In this document: piece after piece, positions 26,268 to 35,581 of the stretch
How the letters are laid out: the number at the start of each line of letters is the position of its first letter
Numbering within the stretch: position 1 is the first letter of the stretch
Origin: JAKFEE01 sp036675815
Lineage (GTDB): Bacteria > Pseudomonadota > Alphaproteobacteria > Rhodospirillales > Magnetospirillaceae
Length of the DNA stretch: 64,000 nucleotides
Reading direction: 5' to 3'
Assembly (NCBI GenBank): GCA_036675815.1
Contig: JAKFEE010000008.1
Location: 1-64,000 of the forward strand
Position numbers and translations under genes: made by a program
The notes under the pieces: generated by a model
Database searches by the model: none
Seen by the model: only the letters and a program-made list of their open reading frames with translations
Told to the model about the DNA's origin: nothing

Positions 26268-28274
26268 TCAGTGCCGGGTCGGCTCCTTGGTTTCGCGCTC
26301 GCGCAGGTAATCGTCGGTGGTGCGCGGCAGCGGGCGTGGCCGGCCGGCCAGCGGCTGCGGCATGTCCATCTGCGCGACGACGCGGCAATCGGAACACATC
26401 TTCAGCAGGTCGAGTCGCCCGGGAGCGCTGAACATCGGATGGCCGCTGAGCTTCTCCAGCATCTTCTCCAAACCCGAGCGCGTGCCGAACGGCTTGCCGC
26501 AGCGGATACAGTGGCAGGGCTCCTCCTCCTTCAGCACCCGCCGTTCGGCGGCGCGCGTGAAGTCGAGGCGCGGCTCCAAAGTGATGGCGGCCTCCGGGCA
26601 GGTACTCCGGCACAGCCCGCACTGCACGCAACTGGCCTCGACGAAGCTGAGCTGCGGCTTGTCGGGGTTGTCACCCAGGGCCCGCGTCGGGCAGGCGCCG
26701 ACACAGGACAGGCACAGGGTGCATTTGGCGGAATCGACGAGCACGGCGCCGAACGGCGCTCCCGCCGGCAGCGCCATCTGGTCGACCGGCGTCGGCGCGT
26801 GGGCATGGAGATGGCGCAACGCCACGCTCTGTACCGAACGCCGGCCGCCGGCCGGATAGAATTCCGCAGGTGAGCCCACCGCCTCGGGCAGGCGACGGTA
26901 GAGCGCCGTCTCCAGGAGATCGGGATCCTCACTCCAGTCGAGCAGGCAGCGGCCCTCGCCATAGCCCAGCCCCGCGGCAATCGCCGATGCCAGCTCCGCC
27001 GCCTGTTCCAGCGCCGCCGTGTGGCCACGCTGCTCCGGCCCGACCAGCAACCGCACCTCGACGGCGCCATAGGCCAAGGCGCACAGCAGTGCGTCGAGGC
27101 CGAGCTGCGTCACCTGGTTCACGGCCAACGGCAGGACGTTGGCGGGCAGGCCGCGCCCGTGGCGGCCAATCGCCTCGATGAGCTCGGCGCCGCGCCCGGT
27201 ATCATGCACCAGCAGCGCCGGCCGCTCTCCGCCGGCCCGCCGATAGGTGTCGAGCAGCGTCCTCAGCCGTTGGTACAGGCCGTCACCGCCGGGCATGTCA
27301 TAGGCGATGGCTCCCGTCGGGCAGGCGCTGGCGCAGGCGCCGTGGCCGCTACACGCGAAGGGGTCGACGGCCACCGCGTCACCATCGGGCTGGATGGCAC
27401 CGCTGGGGCAGGCCTCGAGGCATTTGGTGCAGCCGATCTTGCTGTTGCGCGAATGGGCGCAGATTGTCGGATTGACCCGTACGTAGCGCGGCTTTTCGAA
27501 CTCGCCGACCATATCGGCCACATCGAGGATGGCCTTCTGGACCTGCGTCTCGCTGCCCGGGTCGGCGCGGTGATAGCCATCGCGGCCATGGAACAGCGGG
27601 CGATCGCCGGTGAGGTCGAGGATGACGTCGGCGTTCATCGATGCGTCACCACTGGGGCCGAAGGCCAGCACCGCGCGCGATGACGGCAGCGCCGCGCCGC
27701 ACTCGGCGAACTCGACGGCGAAGGCACCGAGATGGCCGCCGACCCGATGCAGGCGGCCACGGAAAATGGGGAAAGCGGCAAGGCTGGGTGGCGCCACCTC
27801 GACCGCGCCGAGAAGGACCAAGGTCACGCTCAGCCGCTGCGCCAGTTGGCGCGCCGCCGCCACGGCGACCTCGTCACGGCCGAGCACCAACGTCACGCCC
27901 GTCGACGACAGCGGCACGGTCGGCGTCGGCTGCAGGTCGAGGGCCGCCTCGGCCAGCAGTGCGGCGATCTTCGGCGTGGCCGCCGTGGCCTGCTCGGACC
28001 ATCCGGCACGCTCGCGGATATTGACGTAGCGCACCGCGGCCTCGGGGGCGGCCTCCTCGGCGGCGGCATCGAACACCGGCGCCTCCTGGGTGCAGGCCAC
28101 GATCACCGGCTCGCCTGGCGCCACGGCATCGACGAAGGCCTGGCGTTGGGCGCGGCACAGCAGGTGATGGATGGCCGGGCGGTCGCTGCCCAGTGCCATC
28201 GCCAGCTTGGCCGCGTCCAGCGGCATGGTCCCGGCGCAGTTGCACACCAGCACGCGCTTGCCGTCGAGCTTCAT
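26268..28274 (-). CDS. Multi-cluster 4Fe-4S protein of the formate dehydrogenase locus
   Basis: A 668-residue cytoplasmic-looking protein. The N-terminus has VLVCNCAGT; the middle has CTKCLEACPSG and CSGHGACASACPTG; the C-terminal third has CTLCLSCVGACP and CVQCGLCRSTCPE; and CHCIRCGKPFG with a late CSDC follows. That gives at least four ferredoxin-type [4Fe-4S] sites plus two extra Cys pairs. Proteins of this kind are regularly divergent from DUF3305/DUF3306 and fdhA in alphaproteobacteria. It probably carries electrons for, or helps mature, the enzyme. The exact role is not established. Confidence 0.85.
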   Translation of the reverse strand: MKLDGKRVLVCNCAGTMPLDAAKLAMALGSDRPAIHHLLCRAQRQAFVDAVAPGEPVIVACTQEAPVFDAAAEEAAPEAAVRYVNIRERAGWSEQATAATPKIAALLAEAALDLQPTPTVPLSSTGVTLVLGRDEVAVAAARQLAQRLSVTLVLLGAVEVAPPSLAAFPIFRGRLHRVGGHLGAFAVEFAECGAALPSSRAVLAFGPSGDASMNADVILDLTGDRPLFHGRDGYHRADPGSETQVQKAILDVADMVGEFEKPRYVRVNPTICAHSRNSKIGCTKCLEACPSGAIQPDGDAVAVDPFACSGHGACASACPTGAIAYDMPGGDGLYQRLRTLLDTYRRAGGERPALLVHDTGRGAELIEAIGRHGRGLPANVLPLAVNQVTQLGLDALLCALAYGAVEVRLLVGPEQRGHTAALEQAAELASAIAAGLGYGEGRCLLDWSEDPDLLETALYRRLPEAVGSPAEFYPAGGRRSVQSVALRHLHAHAPTPVDQMALPAGAPFGAVLVDSAKCTLCLSCVGACPTRALGDNPDKPQLSFVEASCVQCGLCRSTCPEAAITLEPRLDFTRAAERRVLKEEEPCHCIRCGKPFGTRSGLEKMLEKLSGHPMFSAPGRLDLLKMCSDCRVVAQMDMPQPLAGRPRPLPRTTDDYLRERETKEPTRH

Positions 28275-28371
28275 CGCATCGCTCCCGAGATCCTCGTTCT
28301 TTTGGTCCTACCATACACGGCGGCCGCCGCCGGCCAACCCCCCTCCTTTCGGATAGACCGGAGGGAGGAGC

Positions 28372-28401
28372 TTGCGGCACTTCCGTCGCGCGTCCCATAA
28401 T
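28372..28401 (+). promoter_or_regulatory. Predicted promoter, possibly giving a leaderless mRNA
   Basis: TTGCGG and CATAAT are separated by 18 bp. The -10 ends only 6 bp before the ATG of the DUF3305 gene, which has no ribosome binding site, so transcription could start at the start codon. Prediction only. Confidence 0.35.
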
Positions 28402-28407
28402 TCGGCC

Positions 28408-28887
28408 ATGGATCGCGACGTCCCCGACAAGCTGATGCTAGGCGTGGTCATCGAACGGCGCGCCGCCGCCAACCCCTGGCAGGACCATCTGTGGCGGCCG
28501 GTGGAGGTGATCGCCGGCGGGCCGGAGGTCGCGGCATGGCTGGTCCTGGGCGAGGGCGAGGGCTGGACCAGGTTCTATGCGGGCGCCCTGCCGCTGGAGC
28601 TGTTTCATCGCGAGACCGAGGGCTACCGGCGCAATCTGTCGGGCGAGCCGCCGGTCGTCTACGTGATCCTGCGCCCGGGCGACACCGGCCGCATGGTGCC
28701 GTTCCACGTCACCGTCTGCCCCTACGAGGCCGGCGCCTACCAGATTTCCGGCGACGAGGTGGTCGAAGGCGTGCCCATGCCGCCCGCGGTGGGGGCGCTT
28801 GTCGAGGCCTTCGTCGCGCGCTGGCATGTCGACGAGCCCTTCGTCAAACGCAAGCTGAAGCCGCAGGGAGAGGAACGCCATGGATGA
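28408..28887 (+). CDS. DUF3305 protein of the formate dehydrogenase operon
   Basis: A 159-residue soluble protein matching DUF3305: LGVVIERRAAANPWQDHLWRPVEV, then FHRETEGYRRNLSGEPP and YVILRP. The family is found almost only beside respiratory formate dehydrogenases and has no proven function; an assembly role is inferred from context. It overlaps the DUF3306 gene by 8 nt. The ATG giving MDRDVPDK is preferred over an upstream TTG. Confidence 0.88.
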   Translation: MDRDVPDKLMLGVVIERRAAANPWQDHLWRPVEVIAGGPEVAAWLVLGEGEGWTRFYAGALPLELFHRETEGYRRNLSGEPPVVYVILRPGDTGRMVPFHVTVCPYEAGAYQISGDEVVEGVPMPPAVGALVEAFVARWHVDEPFVKRKLKPQGEERHG

Positions 28888-29341
28888 ACCGGGCGAACCG
28901 TTTTTGGCGCGTTGGTCGCGGCTGAAGCAGGGCATGCCGGCGGAGCCGCCGCGCGCCGACGACACCCCAGCGGCAGGCGCCGAGACGCTCCCGATGCCGC
29001 CCGCAGTGCCGGAACCGACGCTGGAGTTGCCCGACATCGAGTCGCTGACCAAGGATTCGGATTTCTCCGTGTTCCTGCGCGCCGAGGTACCTGCGGATCT
29101 TCAGCGGCAGGCCTTGCGCAAGCTGTGGGCCAGCGACCCGATCTTCTCCCACCACGACGGCCTTACCGATTATGCCGATGACTACCGCAACGTGCCGATG
29201 GGCGAGGCGGTGAAAACGGCCTGGAAAATCGGCAAGGGCTTCCTCGATCTTGTCGAAAGTGCCGAGGCTGCCCCGCAAGAGGGCGCCGCCGTACCACCTG
29301 CCGCGCCCGCCAAAGCGAAAAAAACAGACAAGAATGCTTAA
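28880..29341 (+). CDS. DUF3306 protein of the formate dehydrogenase operon
   Basis: A 153-residue protein matching DUF3306: the opening FLARWSRLKQ, then LRKLWASDPIFSHHDGLTDYADDY and an Ala/Pro/Lys-rich tail. It always accompanies DUF3305 in these operons. Function unknown; no membrane segment. About 160 bp without a gene follows before the chaperone gene. Confidence 0.88.
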   Translation: MDEPGEPFLARWSRLKQGMPAEPPRADDTPAAGAETLPMPPAVPEPTLELPDIESLTKDSDFSVFLRAEVPADLQRQALRKLWASDPIFSHHDGLTDYADDYRNVPMGEAVKTAWKIGKGFLDLVESAEAAPQEGAAVPPAAPAKAKKTDKNA

Positions 29342-29501
29342 AACCTATGGGGTAAGCCCTTCTCCGCGTTGACAGTCGCGGCAGCGTCCCCGATCCTCCT
29401 GGTAGGACCACCCAAGTAGGTCTGGTCCTTCACCGATTTTGCGGTGCAATAGCAACGAGCCCTCGGGCATCGCCCGCGGGCAGCGCTGGGAGGATGGCGC
29501 C

Positions 29502-30107
29502 TTGAGCGCAGCGGCAAGCGACGCCCGGAATCTGCCCGAAGAAGATGTCTTGCGCGCGCGGCTCTACGCCCTTTTGGCGCGTGTCCTGGGCGCCGCGCCC
29601 GATGCGCCGACTCTGCGGATGCTGGCCGGCCTCGGCCGCGACCACACCCCGCTCGGCCGGGCGCTGGGCGACACCGCCGATGCCGCCGCGGCGACGGTGC
29701 CGGAGGCGGCGGCGCGCGAATACGAAGCGCTGTTCATCGGCCTCACCGAGGGCGAGGTCAAGCCCTATGCCTCCTTCTACAAGACCGGGTTCCTGTTCGA
29801 AAAGCCGCTGGCCGAGCTGCGGGACGACCTGCGCGCCCTCGGCATCGTCGCCGACGATGGCTTCGCCGAGCCCGAGGACCACATCGGCGCACTCTGCGAG
29901 GTCATGCACGGCCTCATCCTCGGCGGTTTCGGCGCGCCGGCGCCCTTGGCCGCCCAGAAGCGCTTTTTCGACGCCCATCTGGCGCCGTGGGCGGCACGGT
30001 TCTTCCGCGATCTCGAAGCCGCCGAAGCGGCGGCCTTGTATCGTCCGGTGGCGCGCGTCGGCGCCGCCTTCCTCGCCATCGAAGCCGAGGCCTTCGCCAT
30101 GGCCTGA
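29502..30107 (+). CDS. TorD-family molybdoenzyme chaperone
   Basis: A 201-residue all-helical protein of the TorD/DmsD/NarJ group. It has YEALFIGLTEGEVKPYASFYKTGFLFEKPL and the family hallmark EPEDHIGALCEVMHGLI. Such chaperones bind the twin-arginine leader of the catalytic subunit during cofactor insertion, and fdhA follows at once with an RR leader. I chose TTG because GGGAGG stands 8 nt before it; an upstream TTG adds 21 residues. Confidence 0.88.
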   Translation: MSAAASDARNLPEEDVLRARLYALLARVLGAAPDAPTLRMLAGLGRDHTPLGRALGDTADAAAATVPEAAAREYEALFIGLTEGEVKPYASFYKTGFLFEKPLAELRDDLRALGIVADDGFAEPEDHIGALCEVMHGLILGGFGAPAPLAAQKRFFDAHLAPWAARFFRDLEAAEAAALYRPVARVGAAFLAIEAEAFAMA

Positions 30108-30123
30108 AGCCAGGAGCACCACG

Positions 30124-30336
30124 ATGACCCGAAGCAAGAGCGTCAGGAAAGAGACCACTTCCGCCATCGATCGGCGCGGTTTCTTACGTACGGTGGGCGT
30201 CGGTGCCGGCGCCGCCGGGGTTGCCGCGGTGGTCGGCGGCAGTGCCGCGCCGACGGCGCAAGCCGCCGCGCCGGCCAGCTCCGGTTATCGCGAAACCGAA
30301 CACGTCCGCCGCTTCTACCAGTTGGCGCGGTTCTAG
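30124..30336 (+). CDS. Small twin-arginine target protein of the formate dehydrogenase region
   Basis: A 70-residue protein that is mostly a Tat leader: IDRRGFLRT, a hydrophobic Ala/Gly/Val stretch, and cleavage near AQAAA. A short mature end, SSGYRETEHVRRFYQLARF, remains. This matches the small 'formate dehydrogenase region TAT target' family. It may be exported with or hitched to FdhA. AGGAG lies 7 nt before the ATG; fdhA begins 13 nt after it. Confidence 0.88.
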   Translation: MTRSKSVRKETTSAIDRRGFLRTVGVGAGAAGVAAVVGGSAAPTAQAAAPASSGYRETEHVRRFYQLARF

Positions 30337-30349
30337 GAGGAGAACGTCG

Positions 30350-33223
30350 ATGCTCATCCGCAAGACCAGGGGCACCGCCGCCCGGACACCCTTGACCACC
30401 GCCCTCTCCGGGTCGGTCGGCGGCACCGTCGACCGCCGCACCTTCCTCAGGACCTCCGGCCTCGCCGCTGGCGGCGCCGCCCTGGCCGCGACCCTGCCGC
30501 TGGGCCGCGTCGCGCCGGCCAAGGCTGCCGATACCCCCGAGGCCGGCAAGATGGAGCAGATCAAGACGGTGTGCACACACTGTTCCGTGGGCTGCACCAT
30601 CATGGCCGAGGTCCAGAACGGGGTGTGGGTCGGCCAGGAACCGGGTTTCGACAGCCCGTTCAATCTCGGCTCGCACTGCGCCAAGGGCGCCAGCGTGCGC
30701 GAGCACGCCCACGGCGAGCGCCGGCTGAAATACCCGATGAAGCTGGAAGGCGGCACCTGGAAGCGGCTGAGCTGGGATCAGGCGATCGATGAGATCGGCG
30801 ACAAGCTGCTGCAGATCCGCGAAACCTCGGGCCCCGAATCGGTCTATTGGCTGGGCTCGGCCAAGCATTCGAACGAGCAGGGCTATCTCTTCCGCAAGTT
30901 CGCCGCGTTCTGGGGCACCAACAACGTCGACCACCAGGCGCGCATCTGCCACTCGACCACCGTCGCCGGCGTCGCCAACACCTGGGGCTTCGGCGCGATG
31001 ACCAATTCCTACAACGACATCCACAACTCGCGGCTGATGCTGCTGATCGGCTCCAACCCGGCCGAGGCGCATCCGGTGGCGGTGATGCACCTGCTCAAGG
31101 CCAAGGAGCAAAACAACGCGCCGCTGATCGTCTGCGACCCGCGCTTCACCCGCACCGCCGCCCATGCCGACGAATACGTGCGCTTCCGCCCGGGCACCGA
31201 CGTCGCGGTGATCTGGGGCATCCTGTGGCACATCTTCGAGAACGGCTGGGAAGACAAGGAATTCCTGCGCCAGCGCGTCTGGGGCATGGACCAGGTCCGC
31301 GCCGAGGTGGCCAAGTGGACGCCCGAGGAGACGGAGCGGGTCACCGGCGTGCCCGGCCGCCAGATGGAGCGCGTGGCGCGGCTGATGGCCAACAACCGCC
31401 CCGGCACCCTGATATGGTGCATGGGCGGCACCCAGCACCACAACGGCAACAACAACACCCGCGCCTACTGCGTGCTGCAGCTTGCCCTGGGCAATGTCGG
31501 CGTCGCCGGCGGTGGCACCAACATCTTCCGCGGCCATGACAACGTCCAGGGCATCACCGACATCGGCGTGCTGTCGGACTCGCTGCCCGGCTATTACGGG
31601 CTGGCGGAAGGAGCGTGGAAGCACTGGGCCCGCGTGTGGGACGTGCCGCACGACTATCTGGTCGGCCGCTTCTCCGACAAGAAGCTGATGGAGGCCAGCG
31701 GCATCCCGGTGTCGCGCTGGATCGACGGCGTGCTGGAGAAGAAGGAGAACATCGACCAGCCCGACAACATCCGCGGCATGATCTTCTGGGGCCATGCCCC
31801 CAATTCACAGACCCGTCTGCCCGAGATGAAGAAGGCGATGGAGAAGCTGGACATCCTGGTGGTGGTCGACCCCTACCCCACCGTGTCCGCCGTGCTCCAC
31901 GACCGCACCGACGGCGTCTACCTGCTGCCCGCCGCCACCCAGTTCGAGACCTATGGCTCGGTCACCGCGTCGAACCGATCGCTGCAATGGCGCGAGCGGG
32001 TGATCAAGCCGGTGTTCGAATCGCGGCCCGACCACGAGATCATGTACCTGTTCGCCCACAAGTTCGGCTTCGACAAGGAGATGTTCAAGCACATCCAGGT
32101 CAACGGCACCGAGCCTCTGGTCGAGGACCTCACGCGCGAACTCAACCGCGGCATGTGGACCATCGGCTATACCGGCCAGTCGCCCGAGCGCATGCGCGAG
32201 CACATGAAGTACCAGCACACCTTCGACAAGACGACGCTGCGCGCCAACGGCGGCCCGCTCGACGGCGAGTTTTACGGCATGCCGTGGCCGTGCTGGGGCA
32301 CGCCGGAGATGAAGCACCCGGGCACCGCCAACCTTTACGACACCTCGATCCCGGTGGCCGAGGGCGGGCTGTGTTTCCGTGCCAATTTCGGCCTCGAGCG
32401 CGACGGTCAGAACCTGCTGGCCGAGGACAGCTATCCGGCCGGCTCGGAGATCAAGGACGGCTATCCCGAGTTCACCATGGCCATGCTGAAGAAGCTGGGC
32501 TGGGACAAGGACCTGAGCGAGCAGGAACGCGCCACCATCGACAAGCTGGGCGGCGACACAGTCAACTGGAAGATCGACCTGTCGGGCGGCATCCAGCGCG
32601 TCGCCATCCTCCATGGCGCCGCCCCGTTCGGCAACGCCAAGGCGCGCGCCGTGGTGTGGAACTTCCCCGACCCGGTGCCGCTGCACCGCGAGCCGCTGTA
32701 CACGCCACGGCGCGACCTCGTCGCCAGCTATCCCACCTACGCCGATCGCAAGTTCTACCGTCTGCCGACGCTCTATGCCTCGATCCAGCAGAAGGACTTC
32801 TCCAAGGACTTCCCGATCATCCTGACCTCGGGCCGTCTGGTCGAATACGAGGGCGGCGGCGAGGAGACCCGCTCCAACCCGTGGCTGGCCGAGTTGCAGC
32901 AGGACATGTTCGTCGAGATCAACCCCTGGGACGCCAACAACAAGAACATCCGCGACGGCCAGGACGTGTGGGTCATCGGCCCCGAGGGCGGCCGGGTCAA
33001 GGTCAAGGCCATGCTGACCGAGCGGGTGGGGCGCGGCGTCGCCTTCATGCCCTTCCACTTCGGCGGCCAGTTCCAGGGCAAGGACCTGCGCGACAAATAT
33101 CCCAGTGGCGCCGACCCGTTCGTTCTCGGCGAATCGTCGAACACGGCCCAGACCTATGGCTACGACTCCGTCACCCAGATGCAGGAGACGAAGGCCACCA
33201 TGTGTCGGATCGAAGCGGCCTAG
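30350..33223 (+). CDS. fdhA: Formate dehydrogenase, molybdopterin catalytic subunit
   Basis: A 957-residue Mo/W-bis-MGD enzyme of the DMSO reductase family, exported by Tat (VDRRTFLRT, Arg29-Arg30). The proximal [4Fe-4S] site uses Cys75, Cys78, Cys82 and Cys110. The active-site pair is Cys200-His201 in ARICHSTTV. Codon 200 is TGC, so this is the cysteine and not the selenocysteine form. It oxidises periplasmic formate to CO2 and passes electrons to the Fe-S subunit and cytochrome b. A GGAGGAG box precedes the ATG. Confidence 0.95.
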   Translation: MLIRKTRGTAARTPLTTALSGSVGGTVDRRTFLRTSGLAAGGAALAATLPLGRVAPAKAADTPEAGKMEQIKTVCTHCSVGCTIMAEVQNGVWVGQEPGFDSPFNLGSHCAKGASVREHAHGERRLKYPMKLEGGTWKRLSWDQAIDEIGDKLLQIRETSGPESVYWLGSAKHSNEQGYLFRKFAAFWGTNNVDHQARICHSTTVAGVANTWGFGAMTNSYNDIHNSRLMLLIGSNPAEAHPVAVMHLLKAKEQNNAPLIVCDPRFTRTAAHADEYVRFRPGTDVAVIWGILWHIFENGWEDKEFLRQRVWGMDQVRAEVAKWTPEETERVTGVPGRQMERVARLMANNRPGTLIWCMGGTQHHNGNNNTRAYCVLQLALGNVGVAGGGTNIFRGHDNVQGITDIGVLSDSLPGYYGLAEGAWKHWARVWDVPHDYLVGRFSDKKLMEASGIPVSRWIDGVLEKKENIDQPDNIRGMIFWGHAPNSQTRLPEMKKAMEKLDILVVVDPYPTVSAVLHDRTDGVYLLPAATQFETYGSVTASNRSLQWRERVIKPVFESRPDHEIMYLFAHKFGFDKEMFKHIQVNGTEPLVEDLTRELNRGMWTIGYTGQSPERMREHMKYQHTFDKTTLRANGGPLDGEFYGMPWPCWGTPEMKHPGTANLYDTSIPVAEGGLCFRANFGLERDGQNLLAEDSYPAGSEIKDGYPEFTMAMLKKLGWDKDLSEQERATIDKLGGDTVNWKIDLSGGIQRVAILHGAAPFGNAKARAVVWNFPDPVPLHREPLYTPRRDLVASYPTYADRKFYRLPTLYASIQQKDFSKDFPIILTSGRLVEYEGGGEETRSNPWLAELQQDMFVEINPWDANNKNIRDGQDVWVIGPEGGRVKVKAMLTERVGRGVAFMPFHFGGQFQGKDLRDKYPSGADPFVLGESSNTAQTYGYDSVTQMQETKATMCRIEAA

Positions 33224-33240
33224 GCGGAGGAGACTGAGCA

Positions 33241-33840
33241 ATGGCACGCATGAAATTCCTCATCGACGCCGAACGCTGCATCGAGTGCAACGCCTGCGTC
33301 ACCGCCTGCAAGAACGAGCATGAGGTGCCGTGGGGCATCAATCGCCGCCGGGTGGTCACCCTCAACGACGGCATGCCCGGCGAGCGCTCGGTGTCGGTCG
33401 CCTGCATGCACTGCTCGGATGCGCCGTGCATCTCGGTGTGCCCGGTGGACTGCATCTACGACACCGAGGACGGCGTCGTCCTGCACAACAAGGATCTGTG
33501 CATCGGCTGCGGTTACTGCCTGATGGCCTGTCCGTTCGGGGCGCCACAATATCCGCAGGCCGGCGCCTTCGGCAGCCGCGGCAAGATGGACAAATGTACC
33601 TTCTGTTCGGGCGGCCCCGAGGAAACCGGCTCATCGGCCGAGTTCCAGAAATACGGCCGCAACCGCCTGGCCGAAGGCAAGCTGCCGCTGTGTGCCGAGA
33701 TGTGCTCGACCAAGGCACTGCTGGCCGGCGATGCCGACCAGATCTCGGACATCTATCGCGAGCGGGTGGTGGCGCGCGGCTTCGGTTCCGGCGCCTGGGG
33801 CTGGGGCACCGCCTACCGCTTGAAGGAAAAGGGATTGTGA
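33241..33840 (+). CDS. fdhB: Formate dehydrogenase iron-sulfur subunit
   Basis: A 199-residue ferredoxin-like subunit with four [4Fe-4S] cluster motifs: CIECNACVTACKNEH (Cys13-Cys23), CMHCSDAPCISVCPVD, CIGCGYCLMACPFG and CTFCSGG paired with CAEMCSTKAL. It relays electrons from FdhA to the cytochrome b subunit. It has no Tat leader, so it would be co-exported with FdhA. It overlaps the next gene by 4 nt (GTGA). Confidence 0.95.
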   Translation: MARMKFLIDAERCIECNACVTACKNEHEVPWGINRRRVVTLNDGMPGERSVSVACMHCSDAPCISVCPVDCIYDTEDGVVLHNKDLCIGCGYCLMACPFGAPQYPQAGAFGSRGKMDKCTFCSGGPEETGSSAEFQKYGRNRLAEGKLPLCAEMCSTKALLAGDADQISDIYRERVVARGFGSGAWGWGTAYRLKEKGL

Positions 33841-34124
33841 GAAAGGCGCTCACCGTCCTGGCCTGCCTCCTCGCCGCCGGCGGCCTCGCCGCCTGCGACG
33901 AGGACGAGCAGGGCAGGCCGTTGTCCTTTACGGGGAGCTATCAAGGCCCGCGCAAGCCGGCGTTGGACGGCGGCAAACTCGACCAGCTGGCGCGCCGCGT
34001 CGAATTCCAGCGCGGCCTCGCCAGCGCCGCGGCGCCGGCGGGCCCGCGACTGTCGCCGGGGGCCCGGCCGGGCGGCTCCCCCTGGGGTGCGGGCGCCAAC
34101 GTCCGCGTGGCCCCGACGGACTGA
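33837..34124 (+). CDS. Small lipoprotein in the formate dehydrogenase operon
   Basis: A 95-residue predicted lipoprotein with the lipobox LAAC, Cys20, followed by Asp-Glu-Asp-Glu. The remainder is Pro/Gly/Ala-rich (GPRLSPGARPGGSPWGAG) with one helix, LDQLARRVEFQRGLAS. It starts at GTG coupled to the fdhB stop. I recognise no domain. It may be a Fdh-specific envelope factor; the function is unknown. Confidence 0.72.
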   Translation: MRKALTVLACLLAAGGLAACDEDEQGRPLSFTGSYQGPRKPALDGGKLDQLARRVEFQRGLASAAAPAGPRLSPGARPGGSPWGAGANVRVAPTD

Positions 34125-34149
34125 GTGCCGGCGACGCGAGGAGCTCGTG

Positions 34150-35226
34150 ATGTCTCATCTTCGTCTAGTGGCAACCGCGCTCGTCACCGCCGTCCTGGCG
34201 GCGGCGACGCCGCCCGCCATCGCCCAACAGTCGACGCCGACGCCGGCGCCGATGCAGGCCGAAGACTACAAATCACCCTTTGCCGACCCGGCGTGGCAGG
34301 CGCCGGCCAACACCCTGGGCGGCCAGAGCGACGCCGACATTTGGCGCCAAGTGCACGATGGGGAAGCGGGTTACGTCAGTATCCCCGACACGCGCGCCGC
34401 CGTGATGATCCAGACCCGCGGGTCGGAATGGCGGGCGCGGCGCAATGGCCCGCTCAGCGTCTACGGCGCCTGGGCGCTGGCCGGCATGCTCGGCCTGCTG
34501 GCCCTGTTCTTCCTGGTGCGCGGCCGCATCCGCATCGAAGGCCAGCGTACGGGGCGGCGCATCCTGCGCTTCTCGCTGATCGAGCGCGCCGGCCACTGGC
34601 TCACCGCCGGCTCCTTCATCGTGCTGGCGCTCACCGGCCTCAACCTGCTGTACGGCAAGCACTGGCTGATGCCACTGATCGGCCAGGACGCCTTTGCCGC
34701 CATCAGTGCTGCCGGCAAGCTCGCCCACAACTGGATCGCCTGGCTGTTCATGGCCGGCCTCTTGCTGATTTGCGTGCTGTGGGTGCGCGACAATCTTTGG
34801 GACCGGTATGACTGGCGCTGGATCCGCCAGGGCGGTGGCCTGTTCCGCAAGGGCAGCCACCCACCCGCCGGCAAGTTCAATTTCGGCCAGAAGGTGATGT
34901 TCTGGGCGGTGATTCTGGGCGGCGCCGCCGTGTCGGCGACCGGGCTGAACCTGCTGTTCCCGTTCACCCTCACCGACCTGTCGGGCCTGCAGACCATGCA
35001 ACTGCTGCACGCGGTGGCGGCGCTGGTCCTTACCGTGCTCATCCTCGCCCACATCTATATCGGCTCGCTCGGCATGGAGGGCGCCTTCGACGCCATGTCG
35101 AGCGGCATGGTCGACGAGACCTGGGCGCGCGAGCACCACAGCGCCTGGGTAGCGAAACAGCGCGGCGAGCGCCCGCCTTCGGCCGAAGCCGGATCCGGCG
35201 GCCTCGGCCCGCAGGTGGCGGAGTGA
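34150..35226 (+). CDS. fdhC: Formate dehydrogenase cytochrome b subunit
   Basis: A 358-residue gamma subunit with a signal peptide (MSHLRLVATALV...AIAQ), a periplasmic N-terminal extension of about 90 residues, then four main transmembrane helices from about residue 100. Haem-ligand-type His residues lie in ERAGHWLTAGSF, KLAHNWIAWLF, LLHAVAALVLT and LAHIYIGSLG. It passes electrons to quinone. A GAGGAG box precedes the ATG. It overlaps the following gene by 4 nt. Confidence 0.92.
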   Translation: MSHLRLVATALVTAVLAAATPPAIAQQSTPTPAPMQAEDYKSPFADPAWQAPANTLGGQSDADIWRQVHDGEAGYVSIPDTRAAVMIQTRGSEWRARRNGPLSVYGAWALAGMLGLLALFFLVRGRIRIEGQRTGRRILRFSLIERAGHWLTAGSFIVLALTGLNLLYGKHWLMPLIGQDAFAAISAAGKLAHNWIAWLFMAGLLLICVLWVRDNLWDRYDWRWIRQGGGLFRKGSHPPAGKFNFGQKVMFWAVILGGAAVSATGLNLLFPFTLTDLSGLQTMQLLHAVAALVLTVLILAHIYIGSLGMEGAFDAMSSGMVDETWAREHHSAWVAKQRGERPPSAEAGSGGLGPQVAE

Positions 35227-35567
35227 TGGCGATGCGGTGCCTGCCATTGCTCGGGGCACTATTATTGGCGGTGCCGGCTGCCGCGGCGGAGCCCGATGCC
35301 ATCCGCAGCCGCCTCGAACAGTTGTTCCCGGTGCAGGTGCTCGAACTGACACCGGCCGAACACGATGGCCGGCCCGTCTATGTGGCCACGGTCATGGTGC
35401 GGCCCGGTAACTTCAACGATGCCCTGCGGGTGGAGCGGCTCCTGGTCGATGCGCAGAGCGGCGCGCTGATCAGGCCCTCAGGCGGCGGCATCGACGCCGC
35501 GGGCACCGATTATCAGACCCATCAGGAGGGGCTGGAAAAGCTCGCTCCGCCCCGACGCCAGCAATGA
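35223..35567 (+). CDS. Small secreted protein, possibly PepSY-like
   Basis: A 114-residue protein with a signal peptide ending near AAAAE. The mature part has one short alpha/beta unit (IRSRLEQLFPVQVLELTPAEHDGRPVYVATVMV ... VERLLVDAQSGALI) that resembles a PepSY domain; the match is weak. It is translationally coupled to fdhC at one end and to sodC at the other, so it belongs to the operon. Role unknown. Confidence 0.6.
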   Translation: MMAMRCLPLLGALLLAVPAAAAEPDAIRSRLEQLFPVQVLELTPAEHDGRPVYVATVMVRPGNFNDALRVERLLVDAQSGALIRPSGGGIDAAGTDYQTHQEGLEKLAPPRRQQ

Positions 35568-35581
35568 ACGAGGATGCCCCA

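Noticed and set aside
30947..30949. Selenocysteine at the active site of FdhA.
   Set aside because: The codon is TGC, so the residue is ordinary cysteine. There is no in-frame TGA or SECIS-like need.
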